From an uncultured Pedobacter sp. (GTDB lineage Bacteria; Bacteroidota; Bacteroidia; Sphingobacteriales; Sphingobacteriaceae): a DNA stretch of 8,869 nucleotides. Under the pieces are notes generated by a model. The model was not told the origin of the DNA and searched no databases. It saw nothing but the letters and a program-made list of their open reading frames with translations. The DNA lies in NCBI GenBank assembly GCA_946478755.1, contig CAMLDJ010000229.1:1-8869 (forward strand). The letters run 5' to 3'. Within the stretch, counting starts at the first letter, position 1. Each line of letters starts with the position of its first letter. Of this stretch, positions 1 through 7,137 are shown piece by piece. Made by a program: the position numbers and the translations under genes.

Positions 1-985
1 CCAATAAGTTTTTATCACCATTTGCCCAGTCTGCCATCATGGTGCTGCTAAACTCACCGCTCATAATGTCATCCTGATGTTTCTGGAACAACGGGCGCAT
101 GATGTTTTTCAATTCTTCAGAAACTTCAAAAGCCTTAACTTTAGCTGGATTGCTTAACCTATCCATCATACCGCTAACACCACCGTGTTTAAGGGCCTCA
201 GTAATCACTTCAACACCATATTGAACCAATTTAGAAGCGTAGCCTGCATCAATCCCTTTTTCAACCATTTTATCGAAAGAAAGGATTGAGCCTGTTTGTA
301 ATAAACCACACAAGATGGTTTGCTCACCCATTAAATCAGATTTTACTTCAGCAACAAAAGATGATCTTAACACACCGGCTCTATGACCGCCTGTTCCAAC
401 ACAATAAGCTTTTGCCTGTGCCAGACCTTTTCCTTCAGGATCGTTCTCCGGGTGTACGGCAATTAAGGTAGGTACACCAAACCCTCTTACATATTCCGCT
501 CTTACTTCACTTCCCGGGCATTTTGGTGCCACCATGATCACGGTAATGTCTTTACGGATCTGCATCCCTTCCTCAACAATATTAAATCCATGAGAATATA
601 GTAAAGTAGCGCCTTGTTTCATCAAAGGCATCACTGCATTTACTACAGCGGTATGTTGTTTATCAGGAGTAAGGTTAATCACTACATCAGCAGATGGAAT
701 CAGTTCTTCGTAGGTGCCAACAGTAAAGTTGTTTTCTGTCGCATTTTTCCATGAGTCCCTTTTGCCTTCAATAGCTTCCTTACGTAAAGTGTAAGAAACA
801 TCTAAACCACTATCTCTCAAATTTAAGCCCTGATTTAAGCCCTGTGCGCCACAGCCTACAATTACCAGTTTTTTTCCTTTCAATACATTTACGCCATCCA
901 GAAATTCAGCACTGTCCATGAAGTCGCAAACGCCCAATTGGTTTAGTTGTTCTCTAAGAGGTAAGGTGTTAAAGTAATTTGACAT
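1..985 (-). CDS. ilvC: Ketol-acid reductoisomerase, class II, 3' end missing
   Basis: Catalyses Mg2+- and NADPH-dependent alkyl migration and reduction of acetolactate/acetohydroxybutyrate to the dihydroxy acids, the second common step of Val/Ile synthesis. Translating from the ATG at 985 gives 328 complete codons that align without gaps to the first two thirds of E. coli IlvC as I remember it. The Rossmann motif VGCGAQG lies at residues 43-49. The NADPH-phosphate residues R68, R76 and S78, the active-site H132 (YSHGFN), and the metal ligands D217 and E221 (KSDLMGEQ) all fall at E. coli numbering. This is therefore the long (~490 aa) class II enzyme with a duplicated C-terminal knot domain, not the ~330 aa class I form; about 160 residues lie beyond the left edge. 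The start MSNYFNTL matches the enteric N-terminus, which fixes it. It follows the DinB-like gene by 37 bp and is the last visible gene of the operon. Confidence 0.97.
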   Translation of the reverse strand, partial: MSNYFNTLPLREQLNQLGVCDFMDSAEFLDGVNVLKGKKLVIVGCGAQGLNQGLNLRDSGLDVSYTLRKEAIEGKRDSWKNATENNFTVGTYEELIPSADVVINLTPDKQHTAVVNAVMPLMKQGATLLYSHGFNIVEEGMQIRKDITVIMVAPKCPGSEVRAEYVRGFGVPTLIAVHPENDPEGKGLAQAKAYCVGTGGHRAGVLRSSFVAEVKSDLMGEQTILCGLLQTGSILSFDKMVEKGIDAGYASKLVQYGVEVITEALKHGGVSGMMDRLSNPAKVKAFEVSEELKNIMRPLFQKHQDDIMSGEFSSTMMADWANGDKNLL

Positions 986-1022
986 CTTTTTTATTGTTTA
1001 TTTTTTAAGTTTCGTTTAATAT

Positions 1023-1487
1023 TTATTTGTTATTGATCGCTTTTCTAATGGCTGAAGCAATTCCATAATGATAGGAATCGTGTATGGCAAAGAATTGGAC
1101 CGCCTCAGCAGTGCTTGTAATATTTACTCCATAAGCAGTGGTAAAAGCGTTGTAGCTGGTAAATTTGTCATTGTCAAGGTCATGAACCAGCTGATCTATT
1201 GTACTTCGCATCCATTCTTTTATTGTATTTATTTCATCAGCCTCGACAAATTTTTCAGGTTTTGTACCTTTTCTGTAAGGCAAAATATATTGCTTGTCAA
1301 CCAAAGGTTCAAGATCAGCTGCCAGATAACACAAGCCTTGCTGACTGGCTACGATATGTCCGAAGTTCCAGATCATATTGTTGTTAAAACCTGCCGGGAT
1401 TGCATTCAGTTGCTCAGTGCTTGATGCCTCTATGAGCCAAATGAAGTTCTCGCGTGTTTGCCTGATTATATTTAAAAGGTATTCCAT
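1023..1487 (-). CDS. DinB/YfiT-like putative metal-dependent protein inside the ilv operon
   Basis: A 154-residue protein, predicted cytoplasmic: no signal peptide or membrane segment is visible. It has the hallmarks of the DinB_2/YfiT-like four-helix-bundle superfamily: an N-terminal helix (about 1-30), a GH motif ending the second helix (NFGHI, H44), and HDSYH near the C-terminus (H136, H140). H44 plus the HxxxH pair is the usual three-histidine metal site of this family. Members include thiol-dependent transferases and many proteins of unknown function; the substrate cannot be read from sequence. The start at 1487 lies 12 bp after the ilvN stop, and ilvC starts 37 bp downstream, so it is almost certainly co-transcribed with the ilv genes. 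Its role in branched-chain amino acid synthesis, if any, is unknown. Despite the family name there is no evidence of an SOS-response role. Confidence 0.85.
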   Translation of the reverse strand: MEYLLNIIRQTRENFIWLIEASSTEQLNAIPAGFNNNMIWNFGHIVASQQGLCYLAADLEPLVDKQYILPYRKGTKPEKFVEADEINTIKEWMRSTIDQLVHDLDNDKFTSYNAFTTAYGVNITSTAEAVQFFAIHDSYHYGIASAIRKAINNK

Positions 1488-1499
1488 TTATCCTTAGGG

Positions 1500-2117
1500 T
1501 TACATGGTAAACACATTCTTTTCTTTATCGAGGAACTCGTTCTCAATTACCTCTTCTCCCGGTTCCCTGCGTTCAAATTCCCTTAGCTTCCTGTTAAAGC
1601 CTTCACTGTCTTTAATGATAGCCACTCTTGCGCTTCTTACAAACTCAATCAGTCCGTAAGGCTGCAATACCTCAATCAGCTTATCCGTTTCTTCCCGGTG
1701 CCCGGTCGTTTCAAAAACGGTATAATCCTTACGGATCACTACCGCCCTTGCGCCGTTTTCACGCAGTAGGCGCTCTACAGAAACCAGTTCAGCAATGGTA
1801 TCAGTAGGAACTTTATACAAAGCCATTTCCTGCCAGATGATATCTTCGTTGGTATTGTAGTATACTTTCAATACTTCTACCTGTTTTTCAATCTGACGAG
1901 ATAGTTTACGCACTACCTCTTCTGTTTCATGAATCAGGATATTGAAGCGGTGAATGTGCTCAATTTCAGAAGGGGAGGTATTCAGGCTTTCAATGTTTAT
2001 CTTTCTTCTTGAAAAGATGATGGCGATACGGTTTAGTATGCCAATTCTATTTTCGGTATATACAGTAATTGTAAATTCCTGTTTTCCGGTTGTTTCTATT
2101 TCGTTGGAACTGCTCAT
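1500..2117 (-). CDS. ilvN: Acetolactate synthase small (regulatory) subunit
   Basis: Regulatory partner of IlvB; it stimulates the catalytic subunit and usually confers feedback inhibition by valine. The 205-residue protein begins with an ACT domain (about 14-90) with the signature TENRIGILNRI followed by INIESLN. N23, G26 and N41 line up with N11, G14 and N29 of E. coli IlvH, residues tied to valine binding, so valine sensitivity is plausible (inference). A second ACT-like half (about 95-170) follows. At 205 aa it is longer than the usual 160-175 aa; the extra part is a charged C-terminal tail (about 171-205). The start is 8 bp after the ilvB stop, typical of translationally coupled subunits made in fixed ratio. 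The name ilvN versus ilvH is conventional here. Confidence 0.95.
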   Translation of the reverse strand: MSSSNEIETTGKQEFTITVYTENRIGILNRIAIIFSRRKINIESLNTSPSEIEHIHRFNILIHETEEVVRKLSRQIEKQVEVLKVYYNTNEDIIWQEMALYKVPTDTIAELVSVERLLRENGARAVVIRKDYTVFETTGHREETDKLIEVLQPYGLIEFVRSARVAIIKDSEGFNRKLREFERREPGEEVIENEFLDKEKNVFTM

Positions 2118-2125
2118 GATCTAAA

Positions 2126-3865
2126 TTATTTAAGTCTGATTTCGCTTACAGCCATACCCTGTGGTACCATTGGGAATACATTGTGTTCCTGTGCTACCAT
2201 TACTTCTAACAGGAATGAGCCTGGATGATTCAGCATTTCTTCCAATGCGCCGGCAAGATCCTCACGTTCAGCGATTCTTTTTCCTGCGATGTAATAAGAA
2301 TCCGCAAGCTTTACGAAATCAGGACTGGTGATGTTTACAAAAGAATAGCGTTTTTCGTGGAACAACTGTTGCCATTGGCGAACCATGCCCAGGAATCTAT
2401 TGTTCAGGATCAGGATCTTCACATCAATGCCGCTCTGCATGATGGTACCCAATTCCTGTAAAGTCATCTGAAAACCGCCATCACCAATTACAGCGACCAC
2501 TGTTTTGTCAGGCGTACCAAATTTAGCACCTATGGCAGCCGGAAGGCCAAAGCCCATTGTACCAAGTCCACCACTTGTAATGTTGCTCCTGGTGTGGTTA
2601 AACTTCGCGTAGCGACAAGCCACCATCTGATGCTGACCTACATCCGTTACAATTACGGCTTCTCCTTTAGTTAAAACATTCAATTGATGAATAACTTCGC
2701 CCATGGTCATTTCACCGCTTCCAGGATTTAACTCCTTGTCGATGAGCTGCTCTTTTTCCGTTTTATCAAAGGCCCTGAATTCAGCTAACCACTCGGTATG
2801 TTGTTTCTCTTCAATCAGCTCGGTCAACAGGGGCAAAGTTTCCTTACAGTCTCCCCAAACCGGAACATCAGCTTTAACGTTCTTGTCAATCTCTGCCGGG
2901 TCAATATCCAGGTGAACCACTTTTGCCTGCTTGGCATATTTATCCAGACGGCCTGTCACACGGTCGTCAAAGCGCATTCCAATGGCGATCAATACGTCGC
3001 AGGCATTGGTTTGTACGTTAGGACCGTAGTTACCATGCATACCCAGCATACCTACATTTAAAGGATGGTCTGTCGGAATTGCACCTGCACCCAGAATGGT
3101 CCATGCTGCCGGAATTCCGCTTTTTTCTATAAAGGCTTTAAATTCCTGTTCTGCACTGCCCAGCGAAACCCCTTGTCCAAATAAAACAAATGGCTTTTTC
3201 GCCGCATTGATCATTGCTGCTGCCTGCTCAATGTACGCTTTCCTTACAACAGGCTTAGGGCGGTAGCTGCGGATGTGTTCGCAGGGCGTATAACCTTCAT
3301 AGTCGAACATTTGCAGCTGTGCATTCTTGGTAATGTCTATCAATACCGGACCTGGGCGGCCGCTGCGTGCAATATAAAATGCTTTCGCCAGCGCGGCAGG
3401 AATCTCGGAAGCTTCAGTGACCTGATAGTTCCATTTGGTAACAGGGGTGGTAATATTGATCACATCTGTTTCCTGGAAAGCGTCCGTTCCGAGCAGATGG
3501 GCAAATACCTGACCGGTGATACATACCATAGGGGTACTGTCAATCTGTGCATCTGCCAAACCGGTTACCAGGTTGGTTGCACCAGGTCCGCTTGTTGCAA
3601 ATACGACCCCAACTTTCCCGGAGCTTCTTGCATAACCCTGAGCAGCGTGGGTTGCCCCTTGCTCATGGCGTACAAGTATATGTTTCAACTTTTCATTGTA
3701 ATCGTATAGCGCATCATAAATAGGCATGATCGCACCACCAGGGTAACCAAAAACGGTATCGGTACCTTCAGCAATTAATCCTTCCAATAAAGCGACTGAA
3801 CCCGAAACGTTTATCGTTTTCTTCGGCTCGGTTTGGGCGATTGCTTCCTCTTGTGCTGTATCCAT
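2126..3865 (-). CDS. ilvB: Acetolactate synthase large (catalytic) subunit
   Basis: Thiamine-diphosphate enzyme that condenses two pyruvates to acetolactate, or pyruvate with 2-oxobutyrate to acetohydroxybutyrate; first committed step for Val/Leu and Ile. 579 residues, normal for the family. The N-terminal Pyr domain has GYPGGAIMPIYDAL (40-53) and the catalytic glutamate E68 in VRHEQGATHAA; GTDAFQETD (126-134) follows. The central FAD-binding domain spans about 200-350. The C-terminal PP domain has the ThDP/Mg2+ motif starting GDGGFQM (461-467) and ending at the NN pair 488-489, then GMVRQWQ (493-499) near the active site. The residue after GQV (120) is Phe121, where plant enzymes have Pro; bacterial homologues vary here. 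The start ATG at 3865 has an A-rich upstream context; about 18 poorly conserved residues precede the domain, so an internal start is possible but not needed. It lies 35 bp after ilvD and 8 bp before ilvN. Confidence 0.97.
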   Translation of the reverse strand: MDTAQEEAIAQTEPKKTINVSGSVALLEGLIAEGTDTVFGYPGGAIMPIYDALYDYNEKLKHILVRHEQGATHAAQGYARSSGKVGVVFATSGPGATNLVTGLADAQIDSTPMVCITGQVFAHLLGTDAFQETDVINITTPVTKWNYQVTEASEIPAALAKAFYIARSGRPGPVLIDITKNAQLQMFDYEGYTPCEHIRSYRPKPVVRKAYIEQAAAMINAAKKPFVLFGQGVSLGSAEQEFKAFIEKSGIPAAWTILGAGAIPTDHPLNVGMLGMHGNYGPNVQTNACDVLIAIGMRFDDRVTGRLDKYAKQAKVVHLDIDPAEIDKNVKADVPVWGDCKETLPLLTELIEEKQHTEWLAEFRAFDKTEKEQLIDKELNPGSGEMTMGEVIHQLNVLTKGEAVIVTDVGQHQMVACRYAKFNHTRSNITSGGLGTMGFGLPAAIGAKFGTPDKTVVAVIGDGGFQMTLQELGTIMQSGIDVKILILNNRFLGMVRQWQQLFHEKRYSFVNITSPDFVKLADSYYIAGKRIAEREDLAGALEEMLNHPGSFLLEVMVAQEHNVFPMVPQGMAVSEIRLK

Positions 3866-3900
3866 TGTTTTATTTTTAGGTAATGAGTTTTAAATTTTGT

Positions 3901-5598
3901 TTAATCCGTATAGGCATCGGTAACGCAGCCTTCACTGGCGTCGCTTACTTGTTTAATGTATTTGTAAAGTACACCTTTGGTGATGGGCGGAGGCAACTGC
4001 GTCCAGACTGCTCTTCGGGTAGCCAGCTGCTCATCTGTCAGGTGAACGTTAATAGCGTTGTTTACTGCATCTATAGTGATGATGTCATCATCATGGACCA
4101 GTGCGATGTTTCCACCGTCCCATGCTTCAGGAGTGATGTGGCCTACCACAAAACCATGTGTTCCACCAGAAAAACGTCCATCTGTAATCAATGCTACCGA
4201 TTTACCTAAACCTGCGCCAATAATTAATGAGGTAGGTTTCAGCATCTCAGGCATACCCGGTGCGCCTTTAGGTCCCACTTGTCTGATGACCACCACGTCG
4301 CCGCTTTTTACTCTTCCGCTCTGGATACCGGCCATCAGAGATTTCTCTCCGTCAAAAACGCGTGCCGGGCCTGTAAATTTCTCTCCTTCTTTACCGCTGA
4401 TCTTCGCCACAGAACCTTTGGTTGCCAGGTTACCGTACAACATTTGCAGGTGACCGGTTTCTTTGATTGGATTTTCTATAGGGAAGATGATCTTCTGTGT
4501 ATCAAAATCCAGATCCACCGCATCAGCCACATTCTCCGCAAGTGTTTTGCCGGTAACGGTGATACAATCACCATGAACCAATCCAACTTTTAACAGATAT
4601 TTCAATACCGCAGGCACACCACCAATCTCATGCAGATCCTCCATTAAGTAATTTCCGCTTGGTTTTAAGTCGCCCAATACCGGAGTGTTGTCGCTCACAC
4701 GCTGAAAATCTTCCAGTTTTAAATTCATGCCAACAGATTTAGCTATAGCAATTAAGTGCAAGACTGCGTTGGTAGAACCACCCAGTACCATCACCGTTAC
4801 AATTGCATTATGGAATGCTTTTTCGGTCATGATATCAGAAGGAAGGATATTTTTTTCTAAAAGGATGCGGATATACTTTCCGGCATCTGTACATTCCTTC
4901 TTTTTCTCGTCACTTGTAGCGGGGTAGGAAGAGCTGTAAGGCAAACTCATACCGAGCGCCTCAATAGCAGAAGCCATGGTGTTTGCGGTATACATCCCAC
5001 CACAGGCACCTGCACCTGGACAGGCGTTTTTAATTACGCCCTGGAAATCTTCTTCTTCCAGGTTGCCTGCCAGTTTTTGGCCTAAAGCTTCAAAAGCAGA
5101 TACAATATTTAATGAGGCACCTTTATATTTTCCGGAGTGGATACTTCCACCATATACCATGATCGATGGACGGTTTAAACGGCCCATAGCCATGATCGAT
5201 CCAGGCATGTTTTTATCGCAGCCGGGAACAGTGATCAGTCCGTCATAATACTGACCCCCACAAATGGTTTCGATAGAATCTGCGATGACATCCCTTGATA
5301 CCAGGGAGTAACGCATGCCATCTGTACCATTAGACATCCCGTCACTTACGCCGATGGTGCCAAATGTTAAACCTACCATATCATTATTCCAGACACCTTC
5401 TTTTACAATTTGAGCAAGATCGTTTAAGTGCATGTTGCAGGTATTTCCATCATAACCCATGCTGGCAATACCGACCTGTGCTTTATCCATATCTGCTTTG
5501 GTCAATCCGATCCCATACAACATCGCCTGTGCAGCAGGTTGTGTCGGGTCTTGTGTAAAGGTTTTACTGTATCTGTTGATTTCTGGTGTTTGTGACAT
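3901..5598 (-). CDS. ilvD: Dihydroxy-acid dehydratase
   Basis: Fe-S enzyme dehydrating 2,3-dihydroxy-isovalerate and -methylvalerate to the 2-keto acids, third common step of Val/Ile synthesis. 565 residues, full length for IlvD/Edd proteins. Three cysteines in conserved contexts are the expected cluster ligands: C54 (GNTCNMHL), C127 (PGCDKNMPG) and C199 (GAGACGGM). K129 of CDKN is the family lysine near the metal, and [10 protein letters not shown] (473-482) carries the likely catalytic Ser477. The GNTCNMHL form is that of the plant/cyanobacterial/mycobacterial subgroup, which known members show to carry [2Fe-2S], unlike the enteric enzyme with an oxygen-sensitive [4Fe-4S]; the cluster type here is inferred from this. 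The 81-bp gap after ilvE is the widest in the operon but shows no terminator, so read-through is likely. Confidence 0.97.
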   Translation of the reverse strand: MSQTPEINRYSKTFTQDPTQPAAQAMLYGIGLTKADMDKAQVGIASMGYDGNTCNMHLNDLAQIVKEGVWNNDMVGLTFGTIGVSDGMSNGTDGMRYSLVSRDVIADSIETICGGQYYDGLITVPGCDKNMPGSIMAMGRLNRPSIMVYGGSIHSGKYKGASLNIVSAFEALGQKLAGNLEEEDFQGVIKNACPGAGACGGMYTANTMASAIEALGMSLPYSSSYPATSDEKKKECTDAGKYIRILLEKNILPSDIMTEKAFHNAIVTVMVLGGSTNAVLHLIAIAKSVGMNLKLEDFQRVSDNTPVLGDLKPSGNYLMEDLHEIGGVPAVLKYLLKVGLVHGDCITVTGKTLAENVADAVDLDFDTQKIIFPIENPIKETGHLQMLYGNLATKGSVAKISGKEGEKFTGPARVFDGEKSLMAGIQSGRVKSGDVVVIRQVGPKGAPGMPEMLKPTSLIIGAGLGKSVALITDGRFSGGTHGFVVGHITPEAWDGGNIALVHDDDIITIDAVNNAINVHLTDEQLATRRAVWTQLPPPITKGVLYKYIKQVSDASEGCVTDAYTD

Positions 5599-5679
5599 AT
5601 TTAGTTTTGATGTGTTAGGCTTTATATGTTTTGTTTAATTATACTTTAGTCTTTGTTCCCTACTTTTTTAGCTTTGCGC

Positions 5680-6570
5680 TTAAATAATTACTTCGTAATT
5701 CTGTTTTTCTAAAACGAGGCTTTTATAAGTGCGTTGCAGGGTAGCGCCAAGCGTATCCACCCATCTCAGAGGGAATTTGTAATCGTCAACCGAGGCTATT
5801 CCGGCAATTTCAGAAGCTGTCCCGCAGAAGAACGCACTATCGGCATGCTTCAGATCGGCTACAGTTAAGTGCTTTTCTATGACTTCAATATCCAGAATAT
5901 GACATAACTCTATGAGCGTGGCGCGGGTTATTCCAGGCAAAATATGACCGAGCGGAGGGGTAAACAATTTGCCGTTCTTTTCGATAAAGATATTGGCGCC
6001 CGGACCTTCCGCAATATGCTGATTCATATCGAGCAATAAGGCTTCATCAAAGCCCCTCTTCTTTGCTTCAGTTGTGGCCAGGATAGAGTTTACATAATTG
6101 CCGCTGATCTTAGCTTCTATAGGTGTTGATTTTGGGTTAGGCCTTTCATAACTTGAAATGCAAACCTTTAACTGCTCATGACCAAGGTAAGCTCCCCATT
6201 CCCAGGCACAGATCATGATAGATGGTTTTGTACCCCCTATCAGCGACATATTTGGTGCACAATAGATCAATGGACGGATATATGCGTTTTTTAGATTATT
6301 GATTTTCAATAATTTATAAGTCTGTTTGATCAGGTCTGTAACGTCCCATGGAAAAGGGATGTGTACCAGCTCAGCAGAATATTTCAGACGTTCAAAATGC
6401 TCTCTGGCTTTAAAAATTCTGGTGCCATTATGGGTATTGTATGCTCTTATTCCTTCAAATACAGCATAGCCATAATGTAATGACTGGCCGTATACATCGG
6501 CAGTCGTATCAGTTGCTTTTTGAAACTGGCCGTTTAAATAAAGCACTGTATTTGAGTTGAAATATTGCAT
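5680..6570 (-). CDS. ilvE: Branched-chain amino acid aminotransferase
   Basis: PLP enzyme (fold type IV) that transfers amino groups between glutamate and the keto acids of Val, Ile and Leu, in both synthesis and breakdown. 296 residues, close to the usual ~300. Motifs in order: FEGIRAY (38-44), the Schiff-base lysine K154 in EAKISGNY, EGPGANIF (188-195) with E188 near the PLP ring nitrogen, LPGITR (211-216) and GTASEI (250-255) for the cofactor phosphate. D-amino-acid transaminase or aminodeoxychorismate lyase is possible for the fold, but these motifs and the ilv context favour BCAT. It is the first gene of the operon; its start is 39 bp after the T-run of the attenuator terminator, so its transcription depends directly on read-through there. 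Confidence 0.95.
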   Translation of the reverse strand: MQYFNSNTVLYLNGQFQKATDTTADVYGQSLHYGYAVFEGIRAYNTHNGTRIFKAREHFERLKYSAELVHIPFPWDVTDLIKQTYKLLKINNLKNAYIRPLIYCAPNMSLIGGTKPSIMICAWEWGAYLGHEQLKVCISSYERPNPKSTPIEAKISGNYVNSILATTEAKKRGFDEALLLDMNQHIAEGPGANIFIEKNGKLFTPPLGHILPGITRATLIELCHILDIEVIEKHLTVADLKHADSAFFCGTASEIAGIASVDDYKFPLRWVDTLGATLQRTYKSLVLEKQNYEVII

Positions 6571-6609
6571 TTGTTTATAGGTATGTTTTTATATGGTATT
6601 TGTTTCATT

Positions 6610-6637
6610 AAAAAAGCGCCACTTGTGGGGGGCGCTT
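6610..6637 (-). terminator. Rho-independent terminator of the ilv attenuator
   Basis: In the minus-strand transcript AAGCGCC (6637-6631) pairs with GGCGCTT (6620-6614) around a 10-nt loop, and the stem runs directly into six U (6615-6610, the last two stem Us included). It lies between the leader ORF stop and ilvE with nothing else to terminate, so it serves as a conditional terminator. Its 5' arm is also the 3' arm of the competing antiterminator stem, which marks it as a switch. Confidence 0.88.
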
Positions 6638-6724
6638 GCATATATTTTTTGTTAAAAATTCATTTACAGCGCCTTCTCCTTCTGAAGAATCAGAAGAATG
6701 ACTAGGTTAATAATGACACTAAAT
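6631..6724 (-). promoter_or_regulatory. Attenuator leader RNA: alternative 1:2 and 2:3 stems
   Basis: By-eye pairing in the minus-strand RNA gives four segments. Segment 2, GGCGCU (6673-6668, last codons of the leader ORF), is complementary to AGCGCC (segment 3, 6636-6631), the 5' arm of the terminator; with one bulged A the 2:3 stem extends by G-C, U·G and A-U (6667-6665 with 6638-6640). Segment 1, AUUUAGUGUC (6724-6715, leader codons 8-11), can pair with GGCGCU-gu-AAAU (6673-6662), using two G·U pairs and a 2-nt bulge, and so can sequester segment 2. Between them UUCUUCUG (6698-6691) and CAGAAGGA (6684-6677) form a hairpin of 8 pairs (one G·U). A ribosome stalled in the Val/Ile/Leu run masks segment 1 and frees 2 to pair with 3 (read-through). 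A ribosome reaching the stop codon masks segment 2, so the terminator forms. Free energies were not computed. Confidence 0.72.
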
Positions 6725-6747
6725 AATGCTGTAACTGAACGGTTCAT
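6664..6747 (-). CDS. Branched-chain-rich leader peptide of the ilv operon
   Basis: A 27-codon ORF, ATG at 6747 and TAA at 6666-6664. Thirteen of 27 residues are Val, Ile or Leu, and residues 11-21 read VIINLVILLIL, ten of eleven being branched-chain. It ends 27 nt before the terminator stem and sits just upstream of ilvE. These are the properties of the IlvL leader of the enteric ilvGMEDA operon: translation of this peptide should report the levels of charged Val-, Ile- and Leu-tRNA. Its last codons (Lys25-Leu27) form one strand of the antiterminator. The A-rich start context (aacaagacg before the ATG) without Shine-Dalgarno fits Bacteroidota. The peptide itself probably has no function after synthesis. 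A hydrophobic membrane micropeptide is the main alternative, less likely given the terminator geometry. Confidence 0.85.
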   Translation of the reverse strand: MNRSVTALFSVIINLVILLILQKEKAL

Positions 6748-6817
6748 CGTCTTGTTTATTTGTTATTGCTTTATAAATCCAATTTACTCGTTGCTAGTTA
6801 AACTATCAATAGCTGAG

Positions 6818-6825
6818 CAAAAATA
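6818..6825 (-). promoter_or_regulatory. Candidate -7 element of the ilv promoter
   Basis: The minus strand reads TATTTTTG, an exact match to the Bacteroidota -7 consensus TAnnTTTG. It lies about 70 bp upstream of the leader ORF, which would give a leader transcript of roughly 200 nt to the terminator. No TTG (-33 element) is found at the usual 19-21 bp upstream; the stretch there is A/T-rich. The call therefore rests on one element and position. Confidence 0.45.
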
Positions 6826-6891
6826 ATTGAAAAAAAATATAATTTCGTATTTTTATTAATTTTCAGTTCTTAATTCTGTATTGTACGGGTT

Positions 6892-6945
6892 TTTGGTATG
6901 TTAATTGGATGCTCCTATACCAAATATGATTTCGGTATTCGGTAT
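6892..6945. promoter_or_regulatory. Cluster of GGTAT/ATACC motifs, possible operator
   Basis: TTTGGTAT (6892-6899) and its exact inverse ATACCAAA (6917-6924) form an 8-bp inverted repeat with centres 25 bp apart. Just beyond, TTCGGTAT occurs twice with a 7-bp period (6931-6938 and 6938-6945). So GGTAT occurs four times in 54 bp, three in one orientation and one in the other. The cluster lies about 70-120 bp upstream of the candidate ilv -7 element. ATACCA-type sites are known for the MocR/GabR class of PLP-dependent GntR regulators; a link is speculative. Confidence 0.35.
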
Positions 6946-6992
6946 GGTTGTTATGCCAGCATTGTAATTTTTGTCAAATTCTTCCTAAAACT

Positions 6993-7066
6993 GCCTAAGC
7001 CGTCAGAAAAGTTGATTAAAATCAACATTTTTTGTCGGGTATTTTTTTCTTCTTAGGCTAGGCTTA
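6993..7066. repeat. Nested inverted repeats downstream of the atpC terminator
   Basis: GCCTAAG (6993-6999) is inversely repeated as CTTAGGC (7052-7058), with a second copy of GGCTTA at 7061-7066. Between them GTTGATTAAAATCAAC (7011-7026) is a near-perfect hairpin followed on the plus strand by a T-run (7028-7033). It could be a weak plus-strand terminator, a backup or structured RNA past atpC, or an operator. No ORF is present. Confidence 0.3.
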
Positions 7067-7087
7067 TCCCCTCAAAACAAGACCTAT

Positions 7088-7118
7088 AAAAAAAGCCCTT
7101 TGAAATTTCAAAGGGCTT
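7088..7118 (-). terminator. Intrinsic terminator of atpDC
   Basis: Positions 7093-7118 are a perfect 26-bp palindrome (AAGCCCTTTG / CAAAGGGCTT around AAATTT). In the minus-strand transcript the stem ends in a run of seven U (7094-7088). It starts 19 bp past the atpC stop, so it ends the atpDC transcript and insulates the ilv region. The lack of a matching T-run on the other side makes it mainly a minus-strand terminator. Confidence 0.92.
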
Positions 7119-7137
7119 CTCAATATGGTGATAAATA

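Larger units (their letters stand above)
6571..7137. other. 567-bp control region between atpC and ilvE
   Basis: The only stretch over 300 bp without a long gene. From right to left it holds the atpC terminator (7088-7118), a stretch of inverted repeats (6993-7066), a GGTAT/ATACC motif cluster (6892-6945), a candidate promoter -7 element (6818-6825), the leader ORF (6664-6747) and the attenuator terminator (6610-6637). No tRNA, CRISPR or insertion-sequence signature is visible. Parts of 6748-6817 and 6946-6992 show nothing I can name. Confidence 0.8.

Noticed and set aside
1068..1424. 118-codon plus-strand ORF opposite the DinB-like gene
   Set aside because: The minus-strand protein has a clear family fold and histidine motif and fits the operon; the plus-strand product shows no recognisable motif.
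3883..4453. Plus-strand ORFs of 104-144 codons opposite ilvD and ilvB
   Set aside because: They lie fully antisense to highly conserved enzymes, have no recognisable domains, and share the composition expected from the complementary strand.
5599..5679. Possible internal terminator or promoter in the 81-bp ilvE-ilvD gap
   Set aside because: No stem followed by a T-run and no TAnnTTTG element found on the minus strand.
6652..6663. Tiny ORF (Met-Asn-Phe-stop) whose ATG follows the leader stop directly
   Set aside because: Three codons; most likely chance, though the AAAT overlapping it takes part in the proposed 1:2 stem.
6938..6985. TTGACA-like box (minus strand, near 6975) and TGGCAT as a sigma-70 or sigma-54 promoter
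   Set aside because: No -10 element better than four of six matches at 16-17 bp, and no GG-N10-GC spacing for sigma-54; Bacteroidota promoters follow another consensus.
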